Numbered from the stretch's first letter, positions 32,861 to 44,800 are shown. The stretch is 64,000 nt of DNA from Mesostigma viride (GCA_009746045.1 RPFO01001649.1:2501-66500); one strand, 5' to 3'. Made by a program: numbers and translations. Notes: generated by a model from the sequence alone, not told the origin.

Positions 32861-33084
32861 AACGGCTTAATTTATTACCTAAGATGTTCCGTGAACTTCA
32901 TGTGCGTCATCTCCACGATTTCATCATGAAGCCCACGTTGACAACATCGGATGGAAGTGATTCGTGCAATTGATTATTAATGACTTCTTAAACATTTTAA
33001 TGAAATGCCTAATTCAAAAATGCATCTTGAAAAGCACCATATCATGCAAGCCACTCACCATAGCCGGGGTCAATGCATTTTAGA

Positions 33085-33591
33085 ATTCGGGGCCATAACC
33101 CGGACAGGCTGCGTTGTAGGCATGGGTTACTACTATTACTGGGGCATATTCGGCCCCGTAACCACCGCAGTAGCCAGGGTCAACTACTGGGCCGTAACTA
33201 CTGCAGGTTACGGGACGGTTGATGGACCCGTAACCAGGCCAGTAGCCAGGCCCGGTTATCAGAACTGGTCCCGTAACCATGCCGGTAACCCATCCCGGTT
33301 CTCAGAACTGGTCCCGTAACCAAGCCAGTTTACCGCCCGGTAACTTCTACTTGGGCCGTAACCATGACCGTAACCCAGATAGGTTACGGGCATGGTTACG
33401 GCTCCGGTAAAAGTTACCGCCCAGTAAACGTTCCGGTAACTATTACCGCCCGGTAACCATTACGGGCCGGTACTTAGTCTGTCGCGTTTAAGGTTACCGG
33501 CCGGTAACCTGGCCGGTAACCTTAAACGTACATGGTTACTGGCCAGTAAACGCCCCGGTAACCTCAACCGGGGCGTTTACGCCCCGTATTT
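33085..33591. repeat. Right subterminal GTAACC/GGTTAC cluster
   Basis: More than 20 GTAAC or GTTAC pentamers in about 500 bases, many in CCGGTAACC palindrome halves. AAGGTTACCGGCCGGTAACC (33490-33509), continuing TGG, is a near-palindrome. It is the counterpart of the cluster at 21119-21440 at the other end of the 12.5-kb element. Confidence 0.75.
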
Positions 33592-33609
33592 AAATTAACT
33601 CCTATAGTG

Positions 33610-34946
33610 GATCATCAGGTCCCCGCCCCTCCTGAACACATTGCATCCATGGGCTTCTGGGGGTCCTGCTTGTGGTGAAGGTATTCCGGCCACAGGTCGC
33701 GTTGCTGCTGCTGCTGAGCGGGGGTCAGGTCGTCGTCCAGCGTCCAGGTGAGGGACCTCGTGCAACCTCTTGCGACGAGAAAGGAACTGCTGCTTGTCCT
33801 CAGCAGGGGAGGGGAAGGTGAGCAGGACTGGTGGGGGAGCCGCCTCGTCGATCCCGTGAGTGCATATGGGGAACGGGCCCGGTGGCACGGTCCGCGCAGT
33901 TCTACCTCACCTACCAGGCCCATGCATGAGGGTAAGAAGCTGGTCCTTGAGCTCGTCAGCAAGCTAGGGTGGTTGCCGTCTCCCCTGGCTTCTGGGGGAA
34001 ACGACGCATCACGCAGCGCGCACCCCGCTCAGCATTCGCGGCCCCTTCCGTTGTTTTGGCCTGGCGGAGGTCCTCAAGCTCTTGGAGTTTTGTATAGTTA
34101 TATGTGGCCAGCGTCTGTGGTCGAGGCGGTCGCTGACCGCAGCAGGTCCGTGTCTAGGAGTGCGGCGAGAGCCGAGAGGCTATCATCGGCCGGGCGGGTG
34201 GGCTGCAGGGGCGCTGCGATGGTGGCCGTCTGCGCTGCAATCGCCACGATGACCTGCGCGGCCAGGGCGTCGGTTTGGGCGGTGATGGATATTTCTAGCT
34301 TTTTCACGAGCAGGCCGCACCTGCCCTCCACCTGATTGAGGCGAGAGACAAGTGCAGCTAGCATGCGCGCCTCGATCGGATGCATACTACCTGCGCCGCG
34401 GTCTGCAGCGCCGTGAGCTAAGGTTGGAGCTTGTGGGCGACCTTCAATGGTTTCCACATATTGGAGACCCGGGCCTCCACCGTGTTGAGTGTCGTCTTCC
34501 TGTCCGATGCGAGGTCAACTTCTCGGCAGACGACCAGGTCAATTGCTCCTCCAGCACTGCTCGGATGTCATCCTTGCAGAGGGAGGGAGTCGATGTGGCT
34601 GCCGGAGCCCTGCGCAGGCCGGGCTGGGCTGCGGATCGCTTAGTAGCGAAGAGCTCGCGTTTAGTTAGCTGGAAGAAGCTGAAGAGGATGGCGAGGCGAT
34701 GGTTGCATGAATGCTGACAGGGCAAGGAACTCCTCCACGTTGTCGGTCCGGGGATGGGCCCCTCGGGCTCACGGAGCTTGTGTTCCAGTGGGAAGTACTG
34801 GACTATCTCGGCGCATTCTGTGTCGGTCAGTCGCAGCGCCAGCCGCGGAAAGAAAAGCTTGCGTAGTCTAGGTACTGTCGCGATAATTGTATTTGTCGTA
34901 GCAGGGTTTCTTGGGCAGGGTTTCTAGCTTGGGCTATGGTGAGGCG
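33610..34946 (-). mobile_element. Family-B retroelement, ORF1 body (split copy, part 2)
   Basis: This continues the copy interrupted at 21103. Read on the - strand from 34946 it carries ORF1 blocks LRLTDTECAEIVQYF, DDIRAVLEEQLTW, LVSRLNQVEGRCGLLVKKLE and ADDSLSALAALLDTDLL, then the LDEAAPPPVLLTFPSP region and a damaged WPEYLHHKQDPQKP end near 33640-33690. Several frameshifts are present. Its 5' side is in turn interrupted at 34946 by a family-A copy and resumes at 35590. Confidence 0.82.
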
Positions 34947-35589
34947 GAGGAGACTCTCTTCACCCTTGACGACGACTTGACCCTGGCGCAGCAACAACGG
35001 CGACGGGAGCTATGGCCCACCTACTTCCAGCTCCGGCAGACCAAGGCGGGGCAGCCGGTGTACTGGAAGGGGGCGACCATCTACGTCGGCCACAAGCCCT
35101 GGCAGGCGACCCCCGCGGCCCCAACGACTCCAGACGCCCCAGCTTAGGGGAATACAGCAGTAGTAGTGTAGAATAGATAGACCGTGGCCATGTACATGTA
35201 CGCCTCCTAGAGGCACTATCCTAGCTAAGCCACACGCTTTATTTAATCATGTACATGTGTGCCTATGATGTGCCACACTCCAGATGATGCCTAGCTTTAT
35301 TTAGCTCTGTTGTGCCCATGCAGGGAGTAACTCTCTGCTGAGACGCCATGCCCTAGCCTTTTTGTATAGCTATGCTGATCTTCCCCCCCATGACAGGCTC
35401 CCCCTTCGCTGGGCATAGCCTGAAGATCATGGGGATGCAAGTGCCCTGGTGCACCTAGAGCAAGGGTCCTTTACATCCCCACCCTTGCAGGAAGTAGCTT
35501 AGGATGTATGATAGGCCATATGCCCCCTCTCAAGGGCTATGTGCTACATATACTCCCAACGGAGTTATGTTACAATTCAATTCAATTCA
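34947..35589 (+). mobile_element. Family-A retroelement nested in family B (A4)
   Basis: A 643-bp, 5'-truncated + strand copy. An open frame reaching 35146 encodes TLDDDLTLAQQQRRRELWPT, YFQLRQTKAGQPVYWKG and ATIYVGHKPWQATPA to a stop, the best-preserved family-A ORF1 C-terminus in the window. Then comes the 3' UTR and an ATTCAATTCAATTCA tail. ATGGTGAGGCG is present on both sides (34936-34946 and 35590-35600), an 11-bp target duplication in the ORF1 of the family-B host. Confidence 0.9.
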
Positions 35590-35941
35590 ATGGTGAGGCG
35601 CTTGGCGATGGGTTTGCTGGCGATGGGTTTGCGGGCCCAGACGACTGGGCAAGGACGATGGCGAGTGGGTTGGGCTGGGAGCCGGAAAGCTCCTTTTCCA
35701 AACCTCATTTTGCTATTGGAGTCGTCATATAGCTGCTTGTCACATGCGTAACTTTTTCGATACTGCGTTTCAGCCGTAAATTATACTGGAGAGTGCGTCT
35801 TAAAAAGGCGCATGCATCGAATGCAAGTGATCTGACTGAATTTAATTGGGGCTCAGACGCAAAAAATCTGAGCTCCGCCGTCAGCCATACCGCCGTCAGC
35901 CATACTGCCGTCAGCCATTTTCGTCACTTTTCTGAATTTTT
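35590..35941 (-). mobile_element. Family-B retroelement, 5' end (split copy, part 3)
   Basis: It matches 49842-50130 of the intact-length family-B copy, including the ORF1 start region (ALVLAQL-type codons) and the 5' leader. Near the element's 5' end CCGTCAGCCATAC or a close variant is present three times (35877-35920) where the other copy has one. AGGCATTA at 35942-35949 matches 20613-20620. Confidence 0.75.
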
Positions 35942-35949
35942 AGGCATTA

Positions 35950-36560
35950 GATAGATAGAATAGAACCGGTAGAATTGTTTCATCATCCATCCATTGGGGT
36001 TAATACTATGTGACTCCCCAACGGGAGCACATATTTAATTAATTAATTCGAAGTACCAATTAACCAATATATTTATCAATGGGCGCTTGGCAAAGATCGA
36101 ACTTAAGGATGGCGGTATATTCTGATCAGACACTCCGCAAAGGTGAAAACCATTTGCGTTCTGGGCGGTATATAGCCATGCATGGCTGCATGATGGTGGC
36201 GCCCATAACTTTAACGTTTGGGCTCCAATTTTGCCGCAACTATCACAATCGCTTCGTCCTTCTACGACACACACGCTGATATATACTTTCTCGAGAAGCT
36301 ATTACGCATGTGTGCACAAATATTATGCCGGCGAGCAAGTTTACGCACCACGACGCAGCGCAGCCTGGCGGCAGCGCTGTCAAGTCCTAAAGCTAGGTCT
36401 GAAGCTACGCGCCTCCCGGCGCCCCGAACTAACAGGTATAGCGGTGCCACTAACCAAGCTTTCGTGGTCTACTCGATCGGCTCCTCCTGCGGCATCACCT
36501 GAGCCCAAGCGCAGTCGCCCTGCCGACCCGAGCTAGCTGGAACGAGTGCAACTGTGACGT
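35950..36560. other. Short family-B 3' end and SINE module, no gene
   Basis: GTGACTCCCCAACGGGAGCA, then CATATTTAATTAATTAATT, at 36010-36048 is a + strand, strongly truncated family-B 3' end. ATTCTGATCAGACACTCCGC, then AAAGGTGAAAACCATTTGCG, at 36117-36156 is shared with the SINE at 56240-56545. Open frames beyond this have no recognisable content. Confidence 0.55.
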
Positions 36561-37066
36561 CAACCCACCGAGGCTATTTTAAAAAGGACCACCACATACT
36601 CCTGGAGCACGTGTTTTATGCGTTGTACACGCCTCGCTTCGCTCTTGAAGTGTGCAAGCACTCCTGTTCTGCCACCGCCTGGCACCGCATCGACCCGCCT
36701 CCGCGCGGGTGGCGACGCGGGCTCTTATAATTCCATATTTCGGCTGAACATCTGCCGCGGCATACTGAGCTACTCTCGCCCCCGCCTTCAGCTGAGCACT
36801 CGCCCTCTTAATTGTGCTCTCTTCGAGCGCTCTGGACACCGTCAGGAGCTCTGCATGGGCTCCCCACGCACCCCCTACCGCCACCACCTCCGTGACCGAA
36901 GCCACCTTCTTCCGCTCCGGCTCCTCAGTTAAGGAGGCCTTCGAGCAGCACGGGCCCCCCCTCCAGCGCTGCAGATGTGGCAGCCATGGGAGGCCGGCAG
37001 GCTGGCTGCCGAGCTCCCCACACCAATCCGGGTCGTCATGTCGTCCTCGCAGTCGGGGAACCAGCT

Positions 37067-37320
37067 AGCTGCCTAGCAGCTTGAAGCTACCGGAAGCGGG
37101 GAAGGGAACTGGGGTGTTGTCGTCTAAGAGGCGGAACTCAGGGGGGGGGGGGCAGCCAGGCCGAGGGCCATGGCCTCCATCTTGGGGCTGATTTCGAGAC
37201 CAACAGCCCGGGCCTCGAGAGCCAGGCAGTGCAACCAAAGCTGGGCAGACACTGGCAAGGAGAGTGTTGTCGTCGGCATAAAGACGCTCAGCATTCGGTT
37301 GGGGCATGATGCAGACGATA
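37067..37320 (-). pseudogene. Non-LTR reverse transcriptase fragment with YADD box
   Basis: On the - strand the sequence reads ERLYADDNTLLASV (the catalytic YADD is at 37269-37280), then after a frame change LWLHCLALEARAVGLEISP and KMEAMALGLA, then PPEFRLLDDNTPVPFPASGS with FKLLG before a stop. The order YADD, then a helix with Glu, then an F-K-x-L-G box is that of the palm and thumb of LINE-type reverse transcriptases. About 85 residues remain and the frame is broken, so it is a relic. The family was not determined. Confidence 0.7.
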
Positions 37321-37329
37321 TTTGTAGCT

Positions 37330-38027
37330 TTCGCGTGTAATTATTTTCTAATGATATTAGAATAGTACTCCGTGGCATGCCCATGCACATGCCACGCAAG
37401 TACTTGCTTACTTATGAAAAGCCAATGACTAGAGGAGTGGTTTCCTTTGCCACTAGGCCAGTCTGCAAGCTCGGGGGGTCCCCATAAAGCGTACGGGGCA
37501 AGGAACGGGACGGAACGGGACGGTGGTCCCCTCCCCCCTGAAGTCACCGGCTCAAAGCTGCAAGTTTGACATGTTTAGTGGGTCCAAGCTAGCGAGGGGC
37601 CTCTTGAAATCTAGAGTAAACGTCTATGGTCAGTTGGGACGGTACCCCCCCCCCACGCACACACCCACACACCCCAGCCCCCCAGTTTGCAAAGCGGGCC
37701 TGTTGATGGGTTCACGTGCTGCAGTGCCCATCAAAACCTTCTAATGGAACGAAGCTCTCTCCGTCAAAACAAAGCACCATCACAGGCACCATCCACTGTG
37801 GCACGGGTGGCTTTACACCATGCCATTTCCAGGGCATACATATCGTCAAAGGAATGCCATCGGTACAGACATTGCAAGCCTACGTTGGACATGGGACCTC
37901 CCCATCAAGCCTCAATAGGGACTCCATGCCCAGATTAAATATGGCTATCAAGCGAGGGTTGATACGGAACACCGGAGCGTTCCTTTCAGCTCTTCACGCG
38001 ACGCATGCGTGCATTCCAAGTGGATGA
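37330..38027. other. No gene seen
   Basis: No supported gene. A C-run followed by CACGCACACACCCACACACC lies at 37646-37680. Small frames are unremarkable. Confidence 0.4.
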
Positions 38028-38435
38028 TTATGCCACAACCTCTTGGCCGCCGGAACAGTACGGGCACACCCGGACGCCTGTGTTCCCTGGACGTGGGAGA
38101 CCAGGGACTTCTCCGATGCAGTCGGGGCAATTTTCGTACTTGGTCGCCCATTTTGAAGGGTACATCGCCTGCTCCAGCCGATCAACTCCGCATCTCTCTT
38201 TCGGATTCTTCGAATTCCGCCGTTCCCAAAAGTCGCCGGATGACACTTGCACAGGATACCTGCCTGTGCCTCTACAGTTCCAGCATTCCACCTTTCCCGT
38301 GCCCTCGCAGTGAAGGCATAGCTGAGCCTTTGGCGCTGACTGGTTCAGTAAGACGTTGATGCCCTGTGAAATGCGCTCGAAAATGTCATGCAGCGGATTG
38401 GGCAAAGCAAAGGAACGCCCGTTGGTACTGCCCAT
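38028..38435 (-). CDS. DnaJ-type cysteine-rich zinc-finger protein, 135 residues
   Basis: From ATG 38435 to TAA 38028-38030 the - strand frame is uninterrupted. It carries four CxxC pairs: CLHCEGTG, CWNCRGTG, CPDCIGE and CPYCSGG. The first two have the CxxCxGTG form of the DnaJ central zinc finger, which binds two zinc ions and can act as a disulfide or protein-folding aid. No J domain is present, as in the plant BSD2/PSA2-type plastid proteins. The N-terminus (MGSTNGRSFALPNPLHDIFE) is not an obvious transit peptide. A TCCTCAG just upstream (38441-38447, reverse) could be an acceptor joining it to an upstream exon that was not found. The frame is intact, and the spacing between the third and fourth pairs is longer than between the first two. 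Confidence 0.72.
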   Translation of the reverse strand: MGSTNGRSFALPNPLHDIFERISQGINVLLNQSAPKAQLCLHCEGTGKVECWNCRGTGRYPVQVSSGDFWERRNSKNPKERCGVDRLEQAMYPSKWATKYENCPDCIGEVPGLPRPGNTGVRVCPYCSGGQEVVA

Positions 38436-38589
38436 TTCTCCTGAGGACGAGTGCGCTAGCACAGGTGGAGTTTTCCTTTAAGTTCCAAGCATGTACAAAC
38501 GGAGTTGCAACCCTGGCAAGGGGGCGCCTCGTCCCCATACCTCAAGCGGTTGGTCAACAACGTCATGTCCAACATGTGATGAAATAACC

Positions 38590-39960
38590 CCCAGAATTTT
38601 ATAACAGTAAGAACTTATTTTAGGCACAATTGTCGGCGACACCATATGTTGGCCCATACAGCATTGTCGTTGAAGTTTCCTTTTATAGTAATGAAGCCCG
38701 CCCTTCTGTCGTGCTTTGGCCAGGCTTTCGCCTCACATAATTATTCGCGAAATGGCTCCCTAATCCTAATCACCACTTCACCAGGCCATCGATTACCATG
38801 AAGCTTCCACAATAATAATTATGGCAATCGTGAATCCTTACAGTATGATGCCTTTCCTCATTACAGGAGACAAGGATTACCTGCAGCCAGCTGCCGGCTT
38901 CTTGCGTTCTCAGGATCCCGCATCTCGGTGCGAATTCTTACTACCTAGATAGATAGGATGCCCGATGGTCTTTACATGTAGGGATAACAGATAGCGGTTT
39001 AGTGAATATAGTGAATAGGAACTAGGAACTCCTGGGCTCCTTGCGGCTGGCGTCAACAGGCTTTCTGCCAGGGGTCAAAGTCCTGACTCACCTATTCGCC
39101 ACCCCCCTTTAGAAGGTCGGACCAGCCTGTATGGATCCACTGTTAAAACCACAGACCACTACCGGTACTAAATAACCCTGTCGGACCACCCGGCGCGGGA
39201 ATATACTCAACTCGAGGCTTTCTCATTTCTGCAGTAGCTTCTGCAGTGAGTGTGATCACCCTTCTGCATTCTGATTTCTGGATCATACAGTAGTTCTGGC
39301 CTTTTGGCCTTCTGGGCATGCGAGGTTGGTGGCTTGACTGTGGCTTCACTGGCTTGACTGTGGCTTTTGAGTTTTGACAGTGGCTTGTGACTTGTGAGTT
39401 GCGCGCCACGAGGCGGCGGCAGCATTATTATCTACTATCTAGGGTGGCTAGAAGCTCATAGCGGACTTCAATTCTGGCGCCAATTTCTCGCGGGTAATCA
39501 CCACGGCGCGGCGTAGCGCAAGGCCCATAACCCCGTTCCCCGCACTGGATTTGTTTCCCGCGCCGCAAATCAACTCAACTCAACTCAACTCTACTCATCG
39601 GCGAGGAAAAAAAACTCAGTTGTGCAGAGAGAACGGAACGGACTGAAACAAAGCCTTCACAGAACAAAACGTGCCCAGTCATGTGCTGTCACTGCAGTAT
39701 AGCTAGTGTACACTTCATTTATGGATGGCCTTCATAATGGAATGGGCCAAATATCAATCAGGGACCAGGGACGAGTCTACGGGAGCTACTGTACTGTAGG
39801 AGTCGATTAGCACGGTGAATTCTTTTTGACATTAGGCGCTAATTTGCGTTGCTTGATCCGCGCGCTTTCGTCAATGAGCGCGCCCTGCCCCGGTGCCCCC
39901 CCCCGCTGGAGCTTGCCCTTTAATTTGATGACCATGAACTTCGTCATTTAGCACATTTGA
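38590..39960. other. Intergenic with simple-repeat tail
   Basis: No gene is supported. 39169-39214 repeats the block at 19010-19056. TGACTGTGGCTT-type direct repeats lie at 39340-39390. CAACTCAACTCAACTCAACT at 39571-39590 looks like a retroelement tail. Confidence 0.45.
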
Positions 39961-39965
39961 CAAGC

Positions 39966-40382
39966 ATGGCTGGCTGGTTCGCGACATTTAAGTTTAAGCA
40001 CTCGGTAGGTCGCGCAGGCGACCAATTCTACGATGGGAAATTTTATTTTGAGTTTGATGGCAATTATTTGTTAGAAGGGACATGTCACTGCGTAGGCTGC
40101 CAACATTATAGAGGCTCTGAGTGGACGAGTCCCTTGCCTCATCGTTACGCATTTTCCCCGCATGGATTAACTGCCTGGAATTGCAGAGTGTACTCCAAGA
40201 GGAGGCAAGGATCAGCAACTCCCAAGAAGAAATACTTCGAAACTTACCAGGCAAGCGCTTGCAGTGTCTTAAACACATGTTCCGTTTCGACTGCTTTCAG
40301 TAATAGAAATGAACTGGCCTGCCTTGTCTTCACTGAACATTATGGTGCATTCAGCAAGCTCGCCGCAGAGTCACCGCTAACA
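39966..40382 (+). CDS. Unassigned open frame, 138 codons
   Basis: The frame starts MAGWFATFKFKHSVGRAGDQ and contains YFEFDGNYLLEGTCHCVGC. It is open to 40382 but has no recognised domain, and its second half is compositionally nondescript. It could be an exon of the + strand gene that begins further right, or chance. Support is weak. Confidence 0.2.
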
Positions 40383-40389
40383 TAAGGTT

Positions 40390-41862
40390 CGACTTCTCTG
40401 AACGAGTCACGAGAGCTTCTCATGCCTGGAAGGCCTCCCCCCCCCTCCTAGACGCAAAGGGCTTAGCAACTCGTCTTTTCTGGTGCTTCGCGCTTATTTC
40501 CCTCGTTTGACTGCGCCATTTCGGCCCTTTTTGTAAATGTTCTTGCCTGTTAGCTCCCAAAACACGGCATCTTCGATTCTTGTCCATGTGTCCCCTGTTG
40601 CTAACAATGCAAGTATGTTTGGTATTTCACGAGGGCAGCAACTTGGTCCTCAAGGCAAAAATGCGTGTATTTAAAGATCGTTTCAAAGTAAGCTGTTATA
40701 CTGGTTTGCTCAGATATGTTGCTTGGAATCTTAACAAAATTAAGTTTATAAATCTAGCTCAACATGTGGCCATGCATGATCTGTGGGTGCTAGTTACGGG
40801 ATCTGTTTGCGTCAAGTCTTCAGTTTCCTTTTCGTAGGCATTAGCGCACTTGAGTCGCTCTATCCTAAGTTTTGGGAAAGGGATTAGACAGGGCAGCACC
40901 GAAATGGAAAATTTTCCGTTGAAGCCGCGCATTTTTACATATCAAATGTCAGCTTGTCAGAAGCCTCACCCTTGCTGATTCTACTGGATTTCTGTCATCT
41001 ACAGTTTCCTAATATGGTATTTACTCAAGAGTTTCATAACACCAAAGTTCCACAAATTCATTCCCCCCCAAGCTGGGGCACTGTTGTTTGTTAGTTTTGG
41101 CTTCGAGGTTGCATGTGCCCAGAGCATTTGGCTTTAGTGAAGCTTTGGCGATACTCTATGTCTAATAGCTACTCCATGGCCGATCGGATCCCAAATCTTT
41201 CGTTGGCATGGCCAGCTGGCTGCTTCTCTCACTGTCTCTGGCATGCTGCGCCACCCTTACCAGAGTAGCACATTCTTAATCAGGGGCCTTTTGAAGAAGT
41301 GGTTTGAACAAATTAATATATATGCCTTGGGTGGAACCGCTGGATTGGCTGTCTGGGCGGGACAACTGTATCAATAATTAGATAAAGAAGACTTGGGTAC
41401 GAGAAGCACTTTTTTCGGCATCATGGTATCAACTGCTGCCGTGAACGACCTCAAAGTTCAAGAAAAAGATGTTGCGCGCCCACCTGAGCTTGGTTTGTAT
41501 CTGCTAACGTGTAACCATCCTACGCTCCGCGAGGGCAACCCCTTCCATTAGGGGTCACTTTGCCCAGTTCTAGTAGAAGCAAAGCACAAGGAAGCAGCAG
41601 GCACGTCTTCTGCTTGGCCACCCCTGTTGAGCACGTGGTTGGGAAAAAAATTCTTGAACGCCTCCCCATGCATGGCGCCTAGAGCTGTCCACAGTCCGGC
41701 CCATTTGAGCGTTCACCCTCACAAATCCTAGGTGGCTATGGCTGACCTGTTCATTTGGTGATCTTGCTTGTGGTTTTACATTATTTTTTGCCTTTGGCCT
41801 GTTTGGTGCCTGTTTGGTGCCTGTTTGTTGCTTGGGGCTGTTCATACACGGAGTTTATCCAG
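40390..41862. other. No gene seen
   Basis: AT-rich sequence with only short frames. Upstream exons of the SQ/TQ-rich gene may lie here, but none could be supported. Confidence 0.35.
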
Positions 41863-44800
41863 GCTGGCAGACAGAGCCGCTAACAGAGGATGAGCCCCAC
41901 CAGGACAGGTTCTTCGATTGCACCCTGCCAGAGGGAGAGAAGGCCGAGCAGGGCTCCCAGGTTGCGCCACCGGTATGGATTATTTCGTTGCATATTCTGC
42001 CATGGATTCGACTATCTGTTGCCCATCTCCTGCTTTGTCCACATTCGTGGATCAAATGAAATTTTGTGTGAAAAAGATCCTGTGCACTTGAGTGGCGAGC
42101 GGCAGTCTCCTAGCTTTGCTTTTTAGGACAGTAGATATCAGGGCAAAATGACACTTCTCAAGTATGTAGTATCCCATTAATATGTTTTGTATTGAGCACG
42201 GTTTCGCGATGTGGTGAATGGTACCAGTTGTAGTGGGTTCAGGAAACTCCTGCGCGGCATATGTGCGGCGTGGAGGCCGCCTTGTGAAGCTGCCTCCAGT
42301 GCAGGAAGCGAGCCATCGGCCACGGGGGAAACACAGGCAGGGTGACAGGATGTGTAGTGTAATACAATAACGTTGGAGTCCAGCCAATGGAGGAGTGGTT
42401 GGCTTCTTGAGCCATAGTGTTGCGATTGATGATGTGGCCCTGCCAGGGCTCCGATGCGGTCGTTATAAATCCTGAACTGCTGCTGATGCGTGCTCCTGTA
42501 CCTGTATTTATACGTACAACCTGCCCCATCATTCTAAATGGCCTCGTGGCCCACTTGCCAGGGTGGGACCGCAGCAGCAGGAGACGCGGCCGCAATTCAA
42601 ACAACCGCGCCCGCAGTGGCTCCACTGATCCTGACACCCACGTCGGAGGAACTGCGAGAGGAGGAGATGGATGGTTCGTCGGCTGATGAGGGCGACGACT
42701 GTGATGAGGAGGATGAGGGCAAGGAGGGCGATGAGCTAGCGAGAGGGGGTGCTGGGCCTCCCCCTCAGGGGCGAGCTAATGGCCACTTTTTCAATGCTGG
42801 GTAGGTTGCTGGCCCTTTTTTTTTGCTAGGTAGGTTGCTGGCCACTATTTCAGCTAGGTAGGTTGCTGACCACTATTTAAGCTGAGTAGGTTGCTGGCCA
42901 CCTTAAGCTTGTATTGTGCTGGCCATGTTTTTACTATTGGTAGGCTGCTGGCCACTTTATAAGCTAGGTAGGCTGCTGGCCACTTTATAAGCTAGGTAGG
43001 TTGGTGACCACTTTCTAAGCTAAGTTGCTGGCCACTTAATAACGCTGGGTAGGTTGCTGTCCTCTTCCTTTGACTACGAGGTAGGTTGCTAGGCTTGTTG
43101 TTTGGATATTAGGTGGACCTTATAACAGTGATTTGGAAAAAAACAACAAGCATCATTTCGTCGTGTTGATGGGTCCACGAACTGAGGTCTATATCCTTGA
43201 TACAATGTGGGCAATTGTCAATCTTACTGTAACGTTAAGGATAAGCCTGTTTCTCCCAAGTATTAAACTACCGAAACTAGTATGCGGAACAGTTGGACGC
43301 TGTTTGGGGTAGAAAGTTGCGTCCGTGTAAGTCATGGTACGGCATGGGTTGTTGTGGTGGGCATCGTCCTTGTGTTTGTTTTGTTTATGCTTTCGCATTT
43401 GTTTATGCTTAGCGTCCATAGAAGCGGTGCATGAAAGATCCATATGGTTGTATGGGTTGTCGCTAGTGTTATATGGGTTATCAATATTGTTGTATGGGTT
43501 ATCAGTATCGTTATTTGGGTTGTCCATATTGTTGTATGGGTTATCAACATTGTTATTTGGGTGATCCATATGGTTGTATGAGTTATGAATATTGTTGTAT
43601 GGGTTATCAATATTGTTGTATGGGTTGTCCATATCATTATATGCGTTATTGGTATTGTTATGTGGGTCATCAATCTTGTTTAATGGGCTGTATCAGCCCG
43701 CGCATGTCAGTTCTCCCGATACTAGCGTGGCTGGAACCCCGTGGTCAAAGATGAGCTTTTGTCAAAGGTTTATAAGGGCTTTGGGTTCATGAGGGCTTTG
43801 TCGTGGCAGGAGCAGGCACAGAGGCCCGGGAGAAATGGAATCCGGCACAGAGGTTGAAAAAGCTGGGATGTGAGGGCGCGGCTGGTGTGTTCTCTTCTTA
43901 TAGGTGAGACAACCACTGGGGTGTCGGTTGTTTTCCTCTGTTTATCTCGGTAGCCTTACCACTATGTTTAAGTGCACCGATGTTCGATATCAACGAACCA
44001 ATACGGTCACCAACCCCTACCCTGAATGCAACTTGCCTTGTTTGCTTACCCCAAAACCACGAGATCCCCCACGCAGGGCGCGCTTTGGCACGCAGCCAAT
44101 GACGCAGGCCTTCCCTGACGACACCCAGTTCCTGGACACCCTGCCGGCGCTGTCAGGGTCCGACCCGGGGGATGACCAGGGTGCTACAGCGGACGCCGAC
44201 GCTGCGGATTCCAACGCTTCCGGGGACAAGGCGGCCAGTTATGACAATGACAGTGCTGGCAACCCTACTCCTTCGTCGCTTCCCGCAGGCGCCTCCGGTG
44301 CTGCCGTCATTCCGGCTGTGGCTGCGGTTGGGGCGGCGGTGGCAGCAGCAGTGGTGGTGGTGGCAGCCGGCGATGGTGCGCAAAATCACGCAGGAATGGC
44401 CAGTCTAAGCGGGCGTGTGGGCGGGGAGGGCGGGGAGGGTACGGCAGTCCATGATCACCTGGGCGATGATGGCGCGGGTGAGGACGGAAGGAGGAAGCGG
44501 CCTAGGAGGGAAGGGGCAGGGGAAGGGGAAGGGGGGCGAGATGGGGGAAATGTGCGTGATGGGGACGCAGGGGTGGCCATTTCAGCGAGGATGGACATTG
44601 ATGGTGATGAGGGAGACGAGGCAGGGAAGAAAGCCATGCCGTTAGAAGGCCGAGGCAAAAAAGAAGTATTGTCACCAAACGGGGGAACACTCAATAATGT
44701 ACTTCTTGGAGGAGCAGCTGCCGCTGGAGAGGGGGGTAGGAGAGTTGAGAGAGTGCAGGGACGAGGGGAATCTGGGGAGGCAGGAGGAACGGGCAAAGAG

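Larger units (their letters stand above)
21104..33609. mobile_element. 12.5-kb terminal-inverted-repeat element, CACTA-like ends
   Basis: The left end reads CACTAGGAGTTAATTT (21104-21119). The right end, reversed, reads CACTATAGGAGTTAATTT (33592-33609). It splits a family-B retroelement, and GATC is present on both sides (21100-21103 and 33610-33613) where uninterrupted copies have a single GATC. Both subterminal regions are crowded with GTAACC/GGTTACC motifs. CACTA termini are known from the EnSpm/CMC superfamily, which normally makes 3-bp duplications, so the 4-bp GATC is unusual. No transposase was recognised inside. The interior holds purine arrays, a 0.5-kb inverted-repeat element, retroelement relics and a 50-bp minisatellite, so the element is probably non-autonomous or decayed. 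Confidence 0.75.

Noticed and set aside
36579-36905. 108-codon Ala-rich frame on the - strand downstream of the RT fragment
   Set aside because: No recognisable domain or continuity with the RT frame.
43189-43673. Asn-Pro-Tyr-Asn repeat proteins on the - strand
   Set aside because: Arise from a 21-bp intronic repeat.
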